This document shows, in pieces, positions 8,748 through 17,557 of a DNA stretch of 64,000 nt. This DNA is from CAXBDP01 sp041689935 (lineage in GTDB: Bacteria; Bacteroidota; Bacteroidia; Cytophagales; Cyclobacteriaceae): the NCBI GenBank assembly GCA_041689935.1, contig JBDNFI010000097.1, positions 62,001 through 126,000 on the forward strand, written 5' to 3'. Every line of letters begins with the position of its first letter. The first letter of the stretch is position 1. The position numbers and the translations under genes are program-made. Under the pieces are notes generated by a model. That model was not told the origin of the DNA and did not search any database. It worked only from the letters and a program-made list of their open reading frames with translations.

Positions 8748-11609
8748 TTAGAAGGTATTTTCCAGTTGTTTTTGGAAGTTTTTCATGTCCGAGGCAAAAA
8801 CAATTTCCTTGTCGAATTTGAATCCAGTTAAGTTTCTATTGGAAGTGTCTGTATCTAATCCAACACCAATAATTCTTGGTTTGGTCTGAAAATTTTTGCT
8901 TAAAAGCTTCTGTAAATATTCTGCAGTAATGCTAGGGCTAGATTTGAAATTAACTAAAATCAAATCAATAGCTTTTGGAAATTCTTGATGGATTGTTCTG
9001 GAAGATTTTACGCTATGTCCAAGCTTTTGCAAGTTTGATGAAAACATTAATTCCGTGATAGGATTTTCATCCATCAGGAGAATGGTCAAATTTTCTTTCT
9101 TATTGCGGTGAGGAATCATTTTTGGTTCAACAATGACAGGGCTTATTTGGTTGGGGTTCTTTATTTGGATGGTAAAGTAGAATGCAGAACCTTTTTTCTC
9201 CTCACTCTCGGTCCATATTTGCCCATTCATAAGGTTCACAAGCTTGGCGCAAATAGCTAATCCTAAGCCAGTACCGCCATGTCTCCGAGTATCCGTAGAG
9301 TCGATTTGCGTAAAGGGCTGAAATAAGGATTCAATCTGTAGCTGATTAATTCCAATGCCACTATCCTTTACCATAAACTGTATAAATGAAGATGCATCGG
9401 CATTTTCAACCACATTTGCTTGAATAGATACCTCACCTTCGTCAGTAAATTTTATCGCATTTTCAATGAGGTTATTTAATATCTGTAGGATTTTCTTTCC
9501 GTCCCCTACATATTGTTGATTTATATTATCGGCAATCAGATAGTTGATTGCGATATTCTTAAGTTTGGCGAGTTCAATATTGTTTTTGAGGGCTTCATCA
9601 ATTAATTTTTTAACATCTATCTCCTTTTCGTTAATTTCAATATCACCAGCTTCGATTCTAGAAAAATCAAGAATATCGTTTATGATTTTGTTGAGCGAAT
9701 CCGCACTGTACTTAAGCGTTTTTAAGAAACTCTGTTGTTCTTCAGATAGAGTAGTTTCCTCTAGCAAAGTACTCATTCCTATGATGCCATTGAGGGGAGT
9801 TCTCAATTCATGACTTACAGTGGAAATGAATTGATCTTTTACTTTAGAGGCTTCTTCGGCAGATATTTTTTCTTTCTCAAGGTTCTCTTCAAATACCTTT
9901 TGTGAGGTAATATCTCTTATAATGATCATGTAGCTATTTGAGCTTACGACCAAAATACGATATTCATAATAATATTTGCTTACTCCTTCCCAAGTAAATT
10001 CAGAAGCAATTGTTTTTTGAGTCTTTACTACTTCATTGAAAGAACTAAAAATGGTACTGCATACTTGCTTAGGGAAAACATCCAGTAAGTTGCTGCCAGT
10101 GCTAGGGGTAAATTCAAACTGAAATTCTTTATCTGATGGGTTTTTCCAGTCGACTAAAAAGCCATCCCTATTTAACGTAATTAGGCCATCTGGAATTGCT
10201 TCCAAGAGAGCACTTTTATTGGCCTCTGATGTTTTGAGTGATTCAATAGATTCTAGCTTTTGAGTAATATTTTTCGCCACACCAAATCTTCCAATTACCT
10301 CTCCATTATCATTTTTTTCTTCTTGTTCTACAATTTCCAGCCAAACTGTTTTTTCGTATTTATCAATAATTTCGACTTCACAAGGATCTTTTATTGGGAA
10401 AGTCCCAAAGAATTTTCCGTTTGCTAATAATGCTTTGTTTAGATGGTTTTTACTTAATCTTAATCCTCTTTTACCGATTATTTCAGAAGAATGATACCCA
10501 GTAATTGACTTTACATTATCGGATATAAAAGTTACCATGCCAGCAGGATTTACTTTGTAAATAAATTGATCCTCTGTTTTCATGACAATGGCCAATTGGG
10601 TTACTAATTCGCTAGAATAAGCTTTATTGCTCTGGGCTATTTTTCGGCTTTTGTGATTTTGGTATTTTAAGAGAGAAAATAGCATGATTAAGGCGAGTAA
10701 TGCGCCCAAAAAAGGATAATTGATATTTAAACCGGCAGGGTTAGAAATAGTATTTTCATCTAGTCCTTGAACCACAGAATAGTCATTTCCGCTCAAGCTA
10801 AATGTACTTCCTGCAAATAGGTTTAGATTTTCATCATTATCTACAGTCGATGCAACCCAATCGGGAGAATTAATATCTTCAATGAGCTTTGCTGGATCAG
10901 AGGCGAAATTACTTTTGAGTGTGCCATCGTTTTTTTCAATTAAAGCAGATTTTAGTTCAGTCCATTTAGTCTCTGTGTTGAGCATCTCGTATGCCTTTAC
11001 AATACTGATAAAGGCCATAACGTCTGCTATTTTTTGTTGATTTCGATTAATACTCTTTTTGAAACCAACTTGACCCGAAGCAATAAGTGTTTGTTCTGCA
11101 TTTTCCTTTAGCCTAGTTTTCTTCACAAAGGTCTTATTGCTTGTTGCAATTTCAGACCCTCTAAATGTGGCATAATTAGGCTCTTTAATCTCCTCAATCC
11201 AATATTCCAAGATGTTTGATTCTTCATACACACTAAGCCCATTTTGTTGGTCATAAGTGTAATGATAATCCGTTGCTGGCGTACGAATTATTATCGAATC
11301 AACAATTGGGAAGTATTTCTGGAAATAATCGGCAATAAAAACTTCTCTTTTTGGTAGTTCTTTAGCGTTGGTTTCATCATTACCGAAATGCTTATCAATT
11401 GCTTCGTATAAATCAATATGGATGTTTTCAATAACTTTTTGTAGGTCTTTCGATTGCTGCTTTACGTTTTCAGACAAGATTCCCTGTGCCTTCTCTAATG
11501 ATTCAGATTTTGTATTCTCTGAATATTGGTTGAACCCAGTCCAAAGCAAAATTGAAATCAATCCTAAAAGCGCAATTTCTGTAATATTAGAAAAAATTCT
11601 ACTCGGCAT
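8748..11609 (-). CDS. Hybrid sensor histidine kinase with degenerate receiver
   Basis: A membrane sensor kinase of 953 aa. A first membrane segment (about 10-27), a large extracytoplasmic region (30-297) and a second membrane segment (298-315) are followed by two PAS-like domains (345-450 and 465-570). Then come HisKA (590-660, H600 in VSHELRTPLNG), HATPase_c (703-816, D749-GIG and GGTGLGL) and a C-terminal receiver-like domain (842-950). In that last domain the acidic pair D847/E848 is kept, but the phosphoacceptor position in DLILVNF is N887 instead of Asp, so it probably cannot be phosphorylated. No response regulator gene is adjacent. The ligand is unknown. Confidence 0.88.
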   Translation of the reverse strand: MPSRIFSNITEIALLGLISILLWTGFNQYSENTKSESLEKAQGILSENVKQQSKDLQKVIENIHIDLYEAIDKHFGNDETNAKELPKREVFIADYFQKYFPIVDSIIIRTPATDYHYTYDQQNGLSVYEESNILEYWIEEIKEPNYATFRGSEIATSNKTFVKKTRLKENAEQTLIASGQVGFKKSINRNQQKIADVMAFISIVKAYEMLNTETKWTELKSALIEKNDGTLKSNFASDPAKLIEDINSPDWVASTVDNDENLNLFAGSTFSLSGNDYSVVQGLDENTISNPAGLNINYPFLGALLALIMLFSLLKYQNHKSRKIAQSNKAYSSELVTQLAIVMKTEDQFIYKVNPAGMVTFISDNVKSITGYHSSEIIGKRGLRLSKNHLNKALLANGKFFGTFPIKDPCEVEIIDKYEKTVWLEIVEQEEKNDNGEVIGRFGVAKNITQKLESIESLKTSEANKSALLEAIPDGLITLNRDGFLVDWKNPSDKEFQFEFTPSTGSNLLDVFPKQVCSTIFSSFNEVVKTQKTIASEFTWEGVSKYYYEYRILVVSSNSYMIIIRDITSQKVFEENLEKEKISAEEASKVKDQFISTVSHELRTPLNGIIGMSTLLEETTLSEEQQSFLKTLKYSADSLNKIINDILDFSRIEAGDIEINEKEIDVKKLIDEALKNNIELAKLKNIAINYLIADNINQQYVGDGKKILQILNNLIENAIKFTDEGEVSIQANVVENADASSFIQFMVKDSGIGINQLQIESLFQPFTQIDSTDTRRHGGTGLGLAICAKLVNLMNGQIWTESEEKKGSAFYFTIQIKNPNQISPVIVEPKMIPHRNKKENLTILLMDENPITELMFSSNLQKLGHSVKSSRTIHQEFPKAIDLILVNFKSSPSITAEYLQKLLSKNFQTKPRIIGVGLDTDTSNRNLTGFKFDKEIVFASDMKNFQKQLENTF

Positions 11610-11773
11610 CTAAAAAATGAAAATTATAGAAAAAGTATGTTTCTTGTCTATTAATAGCCAATATTGTAAAAGGTAACCAATAACAATATAAAAGTAATCA
11701 AATACTTTTAGATATGGTTAAATAGCATCGTTTAAACCAAAATAAATATGCAATTTAGGGTATATATGGAATA

Positions 11774-12010
11774 TTAAGATGATAAGTTTTTCAATGTTTT
11801 CCCCATCTCATTAAATCTCAACTCAATTTCTGAAACGAGTTCTGCCGAAACGATTTTTGTCATTAATTCTTCCTCTGAAATTATATCCCATTTAGAGATT
11901 TTATACGTCTGTTCTAACGGGCCAATTTCATATTTTATTAAGAATTTTTCATTCCAGTCAAATATGGTGATGCGGATATCCTTTGCTGATAATTCTTTTA
12001 CAACTCTCAT
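11774..12010 (-). CDS. Conserved-looking small protein of unknown function
   Basis: A 78-aa protein beginning MRVVKELSAKDIRITIFDWN and ending in a charged helix. The first half looks like a short beta-sheet (DIRITIFDWNEKFLIKYEIGPLEQTYKI) and the second half is helical. It has no signal peptide or membrane segment. It sits alone between the histidine kinase and the OsmC gene, with about 160-bp spacers on both sides. The amino acid pattern is protein-like and not a shadow of another frame, but I do not recognise the family and assign no function. Confidence 0.6.
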   Translation of the reverse strand: MRVVKELSAKDIRITIFDWNEKFLIKYEIGPLEQTYKISKWDIISEEELMTKIVSAELVSEIELRFNEMGKTLKNLSS

Positions 12011-12117
12011 AATCGGTTTGATTTATGTCTTTTGGATTGGTGATAGATTTATATTTTCAATACTCGAAAATTTTCCGATCAAAGCGGGAGTGTTACGACG
12101 CTTTTTTTAGCGTAAAA

Positions 12118-12148
12118 AAAATACCAAACTAATATCAGCTTGGCATTT
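12118..12148 (-). terminator. Intrinsic terminator of the icmF-osmC unit
   Basis: On the minus strand AAATGCCAA pairs with TTGGTATTT (one G-U pair) and a U run follows. It lies 18 bp past the OsmC stop codon. A 7-bp GCGGGAG word (12084-12090, followed by T) lies just beyond. Confidence 0.7.
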
Positions 12149-12165
12149 CCTTAATTCATTTTACA

Positions 12166-12570
12166 CTAAGGTCTTACTATCTCATATTCATGCCGAATGT
12201 CACTATTTAATGTACCCGCAACTGAGCAATATTTAGTAGCAGCTAGATGGGCAAGTTTTTCAAATTCTTCCAGCGTTGCATCCGGTGAAGTCAATCTGAA
12301 ATACAAAGTGATATCGGTGAAAGACTTTGGAATTTCATCTCTTCTGTTACCCACAGCTCTTACTTCCAATTCAGTCACAGTCTTTTTTCTTTTCTTTAGC
12401 ATTTGTACTAAATCTACCGATGCGCAGGCACTCAAGGATGATAATAGTAATTCTGTAGGTGATTGGTTTTTCTTTTCACCCTTCGGATACATGTCAATTT
12501 GCACCTTATTGCCACTCTCATTTATTGATTCGTACTCGTAATCCGAGACAAAACGTGTAGTTGTTTCCAT
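12166..12570 (-). CDS. OsmC family peroxiredoxin-like protein
   Basis: A 134-aa OsmC/Ohr superfamily protein with both redox cysteines: C49 in LSACASVDL and C115 in TKYCSVAGTL. The segment SPTELLLSSLSAC is the usual signature ahead of the first cysteine. OsmC/Ohr proteins reduce organic hydroperoxides in the cytoplasm using thiols; the YhfA-like subgroup fits the short N-terminus. It starts 26 bp after the icmF stop on the same strand and shares its terminator, so the two are probably co-transcribed, though a functional link is not evident. Confidence 0.85.
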   Translation of the reverse strand: METTTRFVSDYEYESINESGNKVQIDMYPKGEKKNQSPTELLLSSLSACASVDLVQMLKKRKKTVTELEVRAVGNRRDEIPKSFTDITLYFRLTSPDATLEEFEKLAHLAATKYCSVAGTLNSDIRHEYEIVRP

Positions 12571-12596
12571 AGTCGTATTTGCTTTTCTTTCTTGTA

Positions 12597-15500
12597 TTAC
12601 ATATTTCTTCTGTACTGACCACCTACTTCATATAAAGCTTTCGTTATTTGTCCAAGAGAGCAATATTTAGTGGCTTCCATTAGCGATTCAAAGGTATTAC
12701 CATTTTGAATTGCGGCATCTTTCAGATTTTGTAATTTCTCTTCTATTTCTTTTTTATTTCTCTTCTTTAGGTGCTCAAGTGTTTCGATTTGAACTTCTTT
12801 TTCTTCATTAGTTGCTCGTATCACCTCGCCAGGTCTTACAGTGAGCGACCCTTTGGAAGAAAGAAAAGTATTTACACCAATTATGGGTAGTTCGCCAGTA
12901 TGCTTCAACGTTTCGTAATACAGGCTTTCTTCTTGAATTTTGTTACGTTGGTACATAGTCTCCATAGCTCCCAGTACCCCACCACGTTCAGTTATCCGAT
13001 CAAATTCGAGCATTACGGCATCTTCCACCAGTTCAGTCAATTCTTCAATGATAAATGACCCTTGTATAGGGTTTTCATTCATGGTTAGGCCAAGTTCTTT
13101 ATTAATGATCAACTGAATAGCCATGGCACGGCGCACTGAATTTTCAGTAGGCGTGGTGATTGCTTCATCATACGCATTGGTATGCAACGAGTTGCAGTTG
13201 TCATATATGGCATACAAGGCTTGCAGGGTAGTACGAATATCGTTAAAGTCAATCTCTTGCGCATGGAGTGACCTCCCGCTTGTTTGAATATGGTACTTGA
13301 GCATTTGAGATCGTTCATCCGCACCATATTTCAATTTCATGGCTTTCGCCCAAATCTTTCTTGCTACTCTGCCAATCACCGCGTATTCAGGATCCACGCC
13401 ATTTGAGAAAAAGAAGGAAAGATTAGGAGCAAATTTGTTGATGTCCATTCCTCTACTTACATAGTATTCTACGAAAGTAAAGCCATTGGCCAGTGTAAAT
13501 GCTACTTGAGAGATTGGATTGGCACCTGCCTCGGCAATGTGATATCCCGAAATGGACACACTATAAAAATTACGAATATTCTCATTGATGAAGTATTGCT
13601 GTACATCACCCATCAGCCTCAATGAAAATTCTGTCGAAAAAATACATGTATTTTGAGCTTGATCTTCTTTTAAAATATCTGCCTGAACTGTACCACGCAC
13701 AGAGGATAAGGTTTTAGCTTTAATTTCCTGATACACTTTTGCGGGCAATACTTTATCTCCAGTAGTGCCAAGGAGCATTAGTCCAAGTCCGCTATTCCCT
13801 TCAGGTAACTCTGATTGAAATATTGGTTGAGGGTAGCCTTTTTCTTCAAAAATTTTCTTAAGTTTTGCCTTTGCTTCTTTCTCCAGCCCATTTTCTAGGA
13901 TGTACTTCTCACATTGCTGATCTATAGCAGCATTCATAAAGAATGAACAAATAGTAGCGGCAGGACCATTTATGGTCATCGAAACAGAAGTGGTTGGGGA
14001 GGCTAGATCAAATCCAGAATACAGCTTTTTGGCATCATCCAGACAACAAACACTCACTCCAGAATTACCAATTTTCCCATAAATATCTGGTCTGTACTCA
14101 GGATCTTCTCCATATAAGGTCACCGAATCGAAAGCAGTGCTGAGCCTCGCTGCGGGCATGCCTATGGATAAATAATGAAAACGCTTGTTTGTCCGTTCAG
14201 GCCCACCTTCACCGGCAAACATCCGAGTAGGGTCTTCATTTTGGCGCTTAATAGGAAATACCCCTGCTGCATACGGAAATTCACCTGGCACATTTTCCTG
14301 TAAAGACCATCTTAATATGTCGCCCCAGCCTTCGTATTTGGGAAGGCATATTTTGGGTATTTTTGTGTGAGCTAGGGACTTAGTGTAGGTTGGTACTTTA
14401 ATTTCTTTACCTCTTACGGAATATACAAACTCTTCTCCTTGGTAATTGCCCACTTTTTCAGCCCACTTTTCGATGATAAGCTTATTTCTAGGGTCTAAGT
14501 CGAGACCTACTTTATCATAATGTTCTTTAAGGTCAGATATTAGTTTTTCAGCATAGTCTGCGGAATGTTCTTTTAAGCTTTGGATGGTTTTGTCTATAGC
14601 ATAAAGCTTTTGCGCAATATTTTTCTGGTCAATTGTCCATTGGTTGTAATGTCGAATTGTCTCAGATATTTCGGACAGATAGCGAGTTCGGCCGGGAGGG
14701 ATAATGTATATTTTCTCTGATTTTTCCCTAGTAACCGTGAAATTAGATTTCAATTTCGCATCTGTCTTTTCCGATATCCGATTCACAATTTCCCTGTAGA
14801 GGCGGTTCATTCCGGGGTCGTTGAATTGAGACGCAATTGTTCCAAATACTGGGAGGTCTTCATCCTTGGCATCCCATAAATGATGATTGCGCTTATACTG
14901 TTTTTTCACATCGCGCAATGCATCTAGCGCACCTCTTTTATCGAATTTATTGAGAGCAATTACATCTGCAAAATCCAACATATCAATTTTCTCCAATTGA
15001 GTGGCTGCACCATACTCAGGAGTCATCACATATAAGGATAAGTCCGAATGTTCTATTATTTCTGTATCGCTTTGGCCAATGCCGCTGGTTTCGAGAATGA
15101 TTAAATCAAAGCCTGCTACTTTCACCACATTCACTGCTTCTTGTACATATTTCGAAAGAGCCAAATTAGATTGTCTCGTAGCTAAGGAGCGCATATATAC
15201 TCGCTCATTATCTATAGCATTCATTCTAATTCTATCTCCTAATAACGCGCCGCCAGTTTTTCTTTTTGATGGATCTACGGAAATTATGGCTAACGTCTTA
15301 TCTTCAAAGTCAGTCAAAAATCTTCTCACTAGTTCATCTACCAAACTAGATTTACCAGCCCCGCCTGTACCGGTAATCCCCAAAACAGGAGTTTTGTTGG
15401 TTTCTGACTCATTTCTTATGATTGCAAGCGTTTCTTTATGCTCATCAGGATAATTCTCAAATCCAGTGATTATTCTTGCAATGGCATTTGGCGATGTTGG

Positions 15501-15983
15501 GCTTAATGATTTTACTTGTCCGTTTAGTTTTTGACCTAAAGGAAAATCGCTTTTCTCAACCAAATCGTTGATCATACCTTGAAGACCCATTGATCGGCCA
15601 TCATCTGGTGAATAAATTCTTGTGATGCCGTAAGCATGTAATTCGTCAATTTCCTCCGGTAGAATGGTGCCGCCGCCTCCACCGAAAATTCTTATTTGAT
15701 CTGCTCCTTTTTCTTTCAATAAGTCATGCATGTATTTAAAAAATTCGACGTGACCACCTTGATAGGAAGTAATAGCGATGGCTTGAGCATCTTCTTGAAT
15801 GGCACAATTCACGATTTCGTTTACAGATCTGTTATGGCCCAAATGGATCACCTCACAGCCTGTGCCTTGGATAAGCCTACGCATTATATTAATGGCAGCA
15901 TCGTGGCCATCAAATAAAGAAGCCGCAGTTACAATTCGAATATGGTTTTTTGGTTTATATGGAGACGCTGTCGCAGTTGTCAT
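12597..15983 (-). CDS. icmF: Fused isobutyryl-CoA mutase (B12-dependent) with GTPase chaperone domain
   Basis: IcmF, 1128 aa, complete. Domain order is adenosylcobalamin-binding (about 12-145, DGHDAA at 25-30 with the base-off histidine H27), MeaI-type G-protein chaperone (about 195-410, P-loop GTGGAGKSS at 205-213, NKFD near 343) and the acyl-CoA mutase TIM barrel (about 550-1110). It interconverts isobutyryl-CoA and n-butyryl-CoA; related fused enzymes also act on pivalyl-CoA or isovaleryl-CoA. The chaperone domain loads and protects B12. The likely operon partner is the OsmC gene downstream. A palindrome at 16042-16057, about 60 bp upstream, could be its operator. It contains one octamer at 13272. 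Confidence 0.93.
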   Translation of the reverse strand: MTTATASPYKPKNHIRIVTAASLFDGHDAAINIMRRLIQGTGCEVIHLGHNRSVNEIVNCAIQEDAQAIAITSYQGGHVEFFKYMHDLLKEKGADQIRIFGGGGGTILPEEIDELHAYGITRIYSPDDGRSMGLQGMINDLVEKSDFPLGQKLNGQVKSLSPTSPNAIARIITGFENYPDEHKETLAIIRNESETNKTPVLGITGTGGAGKSSLVDELVRRFLTDFEDKTLAIISVDPSKRKTGGALLGDRIRMNAIDNERVYMRSLATRQSNLALSKYVQEAVNVVKVAGFDLIILETSGIGQSDTEIIEHSDLSLYVMTPEYGAATQLEKIDMLDFADVIALNKFDKRGALDALRDVKKQYKRNHHLWDAKDEDLPVFGTIASQFNDPGMNRLYREIVNRISEKTDAKLKSNFTVTREKSEKIYIIPPGRTRYLSEISETIRHYNQWTIDQKNIAQKLYAIDKTIQSLKEHSADYAEKLISDLKEHYDKVGLDLDPRNKLIIEKWAEKVGNYQGEEFVYSVRGKEIKVPTYTKSLAHTKIPKICLPKYEGWGDILRWSLQENVPGEFPYAAGVFPIKRQNEDPTRMFAGEGGPERTNKRFHYLSIGMPAARLSTAFDSVTLYGEDPEYRPDIYGKIGNSGVSVCCLDDAKKLYSGFDLASPTTSVSMTINGPAATICSFFMNAAIDQQCEKYILENGLEKEAKAKLKKIFEEKGYPQPIFQSELPEGNSGLGLMLLGTTGDKVLPAKVYQEIKAKTLSSVRGTVQADILKEDQAQNTCIFSTEFSLRLMGDVQQYFINENIRNFYSVSISGYHIAEAGANPISQVAFTLANGFTFVEYYVSRGMDINKFAPNLSFFFSNGVDPEYAVIGRVARKIWAKAMKLKYGADERSQMLKYHIQTSGRSLHAQEIDFNDIRTTLQALYAIYDNCNSLHTNAYDEAITTPTENSVRRAMAIQLIINKELGLTMNENPIQGSFIIEELTELVEDAVMLEFDRITERGGVLGAMETMYQRNKIQEESLYYETLKHTGELPIIGVNTFLSSKGSLTVRPGEVIRATNEEKEVQIETLEHLKKRNKKEIEEKLQNLKDAAIQNGNTFESLMEATKYCSLGQITKALYEVGGQYRRNM

Positions 15984-16041
15984 ACAGGGATATTTTTTTG
16001 AATACGAAATTAAAAATTCTTTAACGATAAAACTACCTTAG

Positions 16042-16057
16042 ACTAACAAGTGTTAGT
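16042..16057. promoter_or_regulatory. icmF: Candidate operator upstream of icmF
   Basis: ACTAACAAGTGTTAGT is an inverted repeat with perfect 7-bp arms and a 2-bp centre, 59 bp upstream of the icmF start codon. Size and symmetry suit a TetR-type dimer site, which is common for acyl-CoA metabolism regulators, but no regulator is encoded nearby and I found no second copy in the window. Confidence 0.4.
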
Positions 16058-16097
16058 TAAATCTATGAACGGTAGTGAAATTTAATTTGGTTTGACT

Positions 16098-16118
16098 GAA
16101 TTTGAATTTGAATTTGAA
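16098..16118 (+). repeat. Short GAATTT tandem repeat
   Basis: Three and a half copies of GAATTT in tandem within the noncoding stretch upstream of icmF. It is too short to assign a role and may be slippage-derived. Confidence 0.6.
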
Positions 16119-16287
16119 GGTGTAGTCATAATACGGGATTAAAGACTTAAATCTGGTTTTACCATATGAAATCAATGGTAAGGATGTAGCTTTTAACGTC
16201 GTTTCGAATATTAGATAGTTTCCGTTTTCTTTTCATGCATTTATTTTTGTTAAAATAGATTCTGACTGCTAATAAAAGTTGCGGAAG

Positions 16288-16443
16288 CTATATTTTATCT
16301 TCGTGCATAAAATAATTGTCAATTTTGGTTAAGAAGAAGAGCACGCTTTCGCCTTCCCCAATATCAACAATGAATTTCTTTTGCACCAGTAGCGATTGCC
16401 GAGCATTGGGTCCGTCACATTCACTGCAGTAGAAATGCCATAG
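16288..16443 (-). pseudogene. Gene remnant, possibly a LytTR-type C-terminus
   Basis: A 51-codon minus-strand frame with no start codon, opening right after an in-frame stop at 16444-16446 and ending with a stop at 16288. It reads with coding character, including RQSLLVQKKFIVDIGEGES, then FFLTKIDNYFMHEDK. The pattern of a hydrophobic strand, a short turn, then strand-plus-charged end is loosely like the DNA-binding LytTR domain of response regulators. The missing start and the lack of a 5' portion suggest a decayed gene. The family guess is weak; the frame could also be chance in noncoding DNA. Confidence 0.3.
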
Positions 16444-16700
16444 CTAGAAAAGTAAGCTCTTATTATTCAAGCACAAATGTAAGTATGCTTAATTTTCTTG
16501 GTGGTGCAAAGTGTTTCAGAATCAATAGTTGGAAAGAATCAATTAAAAAGAAATCAATTCGATGGTTTTGCGAAGCTATAAAATCCACAATTCAAAAAAT
16601 GGCCAAGCAATGCTTTTATGATATTCTGTAATAGATTCGATTATGATAAGAGCTTAGCAGAAAGAAATAAATTGAGCGTTTGGAGCTCGTAACTTTGGAC
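16444..16700. other. Noncoding stretch, nothing recognised
   Basis: No open frame with coding character is seen on either strand beyond the remnant next to it. It could hold further decayed parts of that remnant, but I cannot reconstruct any. Confidence 0.5.
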
Positions 16701-16706
16701 ATAAAA

Positions 16707-16726
16707 AAACCGACTGGAGTCGGTTT
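16707..16726 (-). terminator. Intrinsic terminator of the 16746 gene
   Basis: AAACCGACT and AGTCGGTTT form a GC-containing hairpin. On the minus strand it is followed by seven U residues, 20 bp past the stop codon of the secreted-protein gene. Confidence 0.85.
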
Positions 16727-16745
16727 CATTTTTATATTCTTGTTC

Positions 16746-17363
16746 TTATCTGAAACTGTTCACTACTACTTGAGTAGAAGCTCCAGTTGTAAAGATAATG
16801 GTTGCTTTGATATTTGATAGGTTAATTGTTGATTTAGAATCAGCTTTGAATTCAATTCCCAAACCGAATTCCTTAAGATCATTTAGAGAAACATTGTCCA
16901 ACCCCCAATTGTCATAAGCAGTTCCGTAAGCAACTTTTTGAGAACCAGCAAACCAAGGAGCAAAAGAAGCTTTATTAGCAGAAACTAAATCACTTCTTTC
17001 GGCAGACTGATTTTTAGCACCATCAAAAGTCAATGAAGCTGGAACAAACAATTTAACGAGATCGTCATAAATAACCTCGCCAGCATCATTCGTTTTTTCC
17101 ATTGTGATTATTACACCTTGAATTTTAGCAGAACCATCCACATTTCCTAGGGCAGTATAATCATTAAGAAAAACAGAAAACCAATTAGAATCCTCATTGA
17201 TTTCAACATCCATTGTGATACTAACAGCGCCTGAAGCAGTAGCAATTGTTTCGCTATTTACCTTGGATATTGCGGTAGTCGCATTCAAACTAGAAAATTG
17301 AGCCGTGGCACCGAAGGTGATTAAAAAAGCAATTACTAGAGCAGATGTGAAGATGTTTTTCAT
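16746..17363 (-). CDS. Secreted protein of unknown function
   Basis: A 205-aa protein with a clear signal peptide (MKNIFTSALVIAFLITFGATA, likely cut before Q22). The mature part is serine/threonine/asparagine-rich and beta-strand-like, without cysteines, transmembrane segments or a C-terminal sorting domain. It contains a block around NWFSVFLNDY and a conserved-looking aromatic segment SFAPWFAGSQKVAYGTAYDNWG. I do not recognise the family. It has its own terminator and no operon partner, between two hairpins (16707 and 17488), so it is a single transcription unit. Export to the periplasm or outside is likely. Confidence 0.7.
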   Translation of the reverse strand: MKNIFTSALVIAFLITFGATAQFSSLNATTAISKVNSETIATASGAVSITMDVEINEDSNWFSVFLNDYTALGNVDGSAKIQGVIITMEKTNDAGEVIYDDLVKLFVPASLTFDGAKNQSAERSDLVSANKASFAPWFAGSQKVAYGTAYDNWGLDNVSLNDLKEFGLGIEFKADSKSTINLSNIKATIIFTTGASTQVVVNSFR

Positions 17364-17487
17364 TTCTTTTCGATTTTTGATTCAAATATACCAGTTTATT
17401 TTCAGCATTACAATTGTTGATGACAAATAAAGCGTTGTTTGTGACTCAATAATGTTGTTCACGCTTTAATTCATTTTCTATCTAAAT

Positions 17488-17521
17488 CAAAAGGCCTTTA
17501 GCGTAAACTAAAGGCCTTTTG
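17488..17521. terminator. Intrinsic terminator after folA
   Basis: A perfect 14-bp inverted repeat (17488-17501 and 17508-17521) with core AAAGGCC and a 6-nt loop. It lies 36 bp past the folA stop and probably ends the fmt-folA transcript. Confidence 0.8.
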
Positions 17522-17557
17522 CATGCTGTTCGTGTAAATGAGTGCGGAGGTGATTTT

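Larger units (their letters stand above)
15984..16287. other. Intergenic region upstream of icmF, no gene seen
   Basis: This is the first part of a 762-bp gap between icmF and the secreted-protein gene at 16746. It holds a 16-bp palindrome and a short GAATTT tandem repeat (both listed separately) and presumably the icmF promoter. I find no open frame with coding character on either strand. Confidence 0.6.

Noticed and set aside
12098..12113. Small hairpin ACGCT-T6-AGCGT near the OsmC terminator
   Set aside because: The stem is only 5 bp and no downstream gene end fits; the adjacent 12118-12148 hairpin explains termination.
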